From CAYXWM01 sp964392115 (GTDB lineage Bacteria; Bacillota; Clostridia; Lachnospirales; WRBF01), in assembly GCA_964392115.1 (NCBI GenBank), contig CAYMOU010000037.1, positions 1 to 23,791 on the forward strand: a stretch of DNA of 23,791 bases, read 5' to 3'. The notes below the pieces were generated by a model. It ran no database searches and had not been told where the DNA came from. It saw only the letters and a list, made by a program, of their open reading frames with translations. Shown here one piece after another: positions 22,379 through 23,791 of the stretch (position 1 is the first letter of the stretch; every line of letters begins with the position of its first letter). The position numbers and the translations under genes were made by a program.

Positions 22379-23662
22379 TTGAATTTTGAAGAAGCGGTTT
22401 CATTTATCCAAGCCCAAAGAGGCTCCAAATTCGGCTTGGAGAGAATTATTGACCTTTGCAAAGCCTTGGGTAATCCGCAAAAAAAATTGAAATTTATCCA
22501 TGTAGCCGGAACAAACGGCAAGGGTTCAACGGTTACAATGTTGGCTAAAACCTTAATCAATGCCGGGTACAGAACCGGCGTTTTTATGTCGCCTTATTTA
22601 CAGTGTTTTGAGGAACAAATAAGCATAAATGGCAACTATATCCCACAAAGCCAAGTTATTGAGTTGACCGAAAGCATAAAGCAATTATTGCAAAACACAG
22701 CGGCGGATGACCTTCCTTCGGAATTTGAAATAACTACGGCTATGGCTTTTGAGTATTTTCACAGAAACAACTGCGACGTAGTTGTGTTGGAATGCGGTTT
22801 GGGTGGACGATTAGATTCCACAAACGTTATCCCTAAACCGCTTTGCTCGGTGATCACCAAAATTTCCCTCGACCATACAGACTATTTGGGCAACACGATT
22901 GCACAAATCGCAAAAGAAAAAGCCGGGATTATTAAAGAGTCCGGTATAGTTGTAAGTTATGCCGGTCAAGAGCCGGAAGTTATGGAAATACTTAAAGAAA
23001 ACGCAAAGGCTAAGGACAGCCAATTTGTTTCACCGGAATTACAGTCATTGGAGATTTTAAGTTCGGATTTGACCGGCTCAGTTTTTAAATATCAAGGCGA
23101 AGAATTTAACATACGTCTTGTTGGACCCCATCAATGCGAAAACGCATTAACTGTAATCGAAACCATCAAAACTTTGATAAAAATGGGCTATGAGATTACT
23201 CAAGAAAACCTGCTCGAAGCCTTGAAAGAAGCCACTGTACCTGCCAGATTGGAAGTACTGAGCAGCAATCCTACCGTTATTTTGGATGCCGCCCATAATG
23301 CGGACGGAGTGATGGCTCTTGCAAACTCGGTTGATAAGCTTTTAGCCGGAAGACCCTTGATTACGGTAATGGGAATGCTGGGCGACAAGGACTATCCTTA
23401 CTGCGTTTCTCAACTTGCCAAACGCAGCGATGCCCTATACACCGTCACCCCAAACAACCCCAGAGCCTTAGATGCGCAAATTCTTGCTGAATACGCAAAA
23501 AAAGATTGTCACAACGTTGCTTCATACACCGACTATAAAGAAGCTCTCACCTCCGCAATCACCTCTGCCGGACCCACAGGTACTGTTCTGATTTGCGGCT
23601 CAATTTACATGGCCGGCAATATGCGAAATATCTTGCAAAATGTATTGACAAACCCTCGTTAA
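22379..23662 (+). CDS. folC: Folylpolyglutamate synthase / dihydrofolate synthase
   Basis: Adds glutamate to dihydropteroate or to folates, keeping them in the cell. From TTG 22379 the protein is 427 residues. The P-loop is GTNGKGST (44-51). SPYLQCFEEQISING is the Mur-ligase-like substrate loop and ECGLGGRLDSTNV is the second ATP/Mg motif. SLDHTDYLGNTIAQIAKEKA, PARLEV, ILDAAHNADG and GMLGDKD follow, all intact. The start is not certain. The frame is open to GTG 22346 and contains ATG 22361, but only the TTG has a purine-rich site at proper distance (TGGAG, 22366-22370, 8 bases) and gives the usual opening MNFEEAVSFI. A tRNA promoter overlaps its stop codon. Confidence 0.95.
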   Translation: MNFEEAVSFIQAQRGSKFGLERIIDLCKALGNPQKKLKFIHVAGTNGKGSTVTMLAKTLINAGYRTGVFMSPYLQCFEEQISINGNYIPQSQVIELTESIKQLLQNTAADDLPSEFEITTAMAFEYFHRNNCDVVVLECGLGGRLDSTNVIPKPLCSVITKISLDHTDYLGNTIAQIAKEKAGIIKESGIVVSYAGQEPEVMEILKENAKAKDSQFVSPELQSLEILSSDLTGSVFKYQGEEFNIRLVGPHQCENALTVIETIKTLIKMGYEITQENLLEALKEATVPARLEVLSSNPTVILDAAHNADGVMALANSVDKLLAGRPLITVMGMLGDKDYPYCVSQLAKRSDALYTVTPNNPRALDAQILAEYAKKDCHNVASYTDYKEALTSAITSAGPTGTVLICGSIYMAGNMRNILQNVLTNPR

Positions 23663-23674
23663 CTGTAGTATAAT
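23645..23674 (+). promoter_or_regulatory. Strong promoter of the tRNA-Trp gene
   Basis: TTGACA (23645-23650), 18 bases, TATAAT (23669-23674): both boxes are perfect. The -35 lies within the last codons of folC and the spacer holds its TAA stop. Confidence 0.9.
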
Positions 23675-23705
23675 AGCTACTGTTGATTTTAATTGTTCGA
23701 ACTGC

Positions 23706-23737
23706 TCGTTACAACTAATTTCAACTCGTTGTAACGA
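23706..23737 (+). repeat. Hairpin in the tRNA-Trp precursor leader
   Basis: TCGTTACAAC (23706-23715) and GTTGTAACGA (23728-23737) form a perfect 10-bp stem with a 12-base loop, ending 4 bases before the mature tRNA. It is not followed by a T run. Confidence 0.8.
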
Positions 23738-23741
23738 ATAT

Positions 23742-23791
23742 AGGGGTGTGGTCAAGTGGTATGACAGAGGTCTCCAAAACCTTTAGTGCGG
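23742..23791 (+). tRNA. tRNA-Trp (CCA anticodon), cut by the window end
   Basis: Acceptor strand AGGGGTG (23742-23748), D stem GTCA/TGAC, anticodon stem GAGGT/ACCTT with loop CTCCAAA (anticodon CCA), then the variable loop TAGTG and the first bases of the T stem. The T arm, the 3' acceptor strand and any encoded CCA lie outside the window. Confidence 0.93.

Noticed and set aside
1..23791. CRISPR array, prophage or IS element
   Set aside because: No regularly spaced direct repeats, no transposase, integrase or phage structural genes in any frame.

Overview
The window reads as a chromosomal segment of a low-GC Gram-positive bacterium, most likely an anaerobic, endospore-forming and motile member of the Clostridia. 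The reasons are a complete Spo0A with its sporulation-specific DNA-binding domain, a cheR-cheA-cheW cluster, strong AGGAGG-type ribosome binding sites, frequent TTG starts (uppS, rseP, cheA, the PLP enzyme and probably folC), TTGACA/TATAAT promoters and many GC-stem terminators. I see no phage, IS transposase, CRISPR array, restriction system or toxin-antitoxin pair.

Layout. 1-349: terminator of an unseen upstream gene, then a noncoding stretch that can form two competing stems. 350-4261: uppS-cdsA-dxr-rseP, an envelope/isoprenoid operon (MEP pathway step, undecaprenyl-PP synthase, CDP-diacylglycerol synthase, site-2 protease). 4346-8517: purH, glmM and mtnN, housekeeping genes on the same strand, each followed or preceded by a hairpin. 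8588-10512: a cysteine-rich DUF3795 protein (minus), divergent from a metallo-beta-lactamase-fold/DUF1330 pair (plus). 10600-11639: spo0A and a small CxxC/CxxC protein (minus). 11640-12519: 880 bases without a convincing gene, with several inverted repeats. 12520-13737: tmcAL (minus). 13738-14226: divergent promoter region with five TTGACA boxes. 14227-18178: cheR, a 516-base repeat-rich gap, cheA and cheW. 18466-21110: a methionine-gamma-lyase-like PLP enzyme, a tiny ankyrin protein and a ROK glucokinase. 21270-22097: a PRC-barrel protein (minus). 22379-23662: folC. 23742 to the end: a tRNA-Trp cut by the window edge.

How the genes work together. dxr feeds isoprenoid precursors to UppS, which makes the lipid carrier used by the peptidoglycan pathway that GlmM supplies with glucosamine-1-phosphate. 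CdsA and RseP serve the same membrane. PurH and FolC are linked through folate, since PurH uses 10-formyl-THF. MtnN and the PLP enzyme both touch sulfur-amino-acid metabolism, and CheR produces the S-adenosylhomocysteine that MtnN can remove. CheA, CheR and CheW form a chemosensory core, but no receptor, CheY, CheB or CheC/D is in the window.

The genes themselves are mostly familiar. The least explained material is intergenic: a MITE-like repeat family (15398-15499 and 18333-18373), a family of GGGAGAAAAC hairpins (7681, 18374, 21198), a long nested inverted repeat upstream of folC (22190-22316), paired TTGACA boxes 21 bases apart upstream of cheR, and a hairpin in the 5' leader of the tRNA-Trp precursor. 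All calls come from reading the sequence; nothing was searched against a database.
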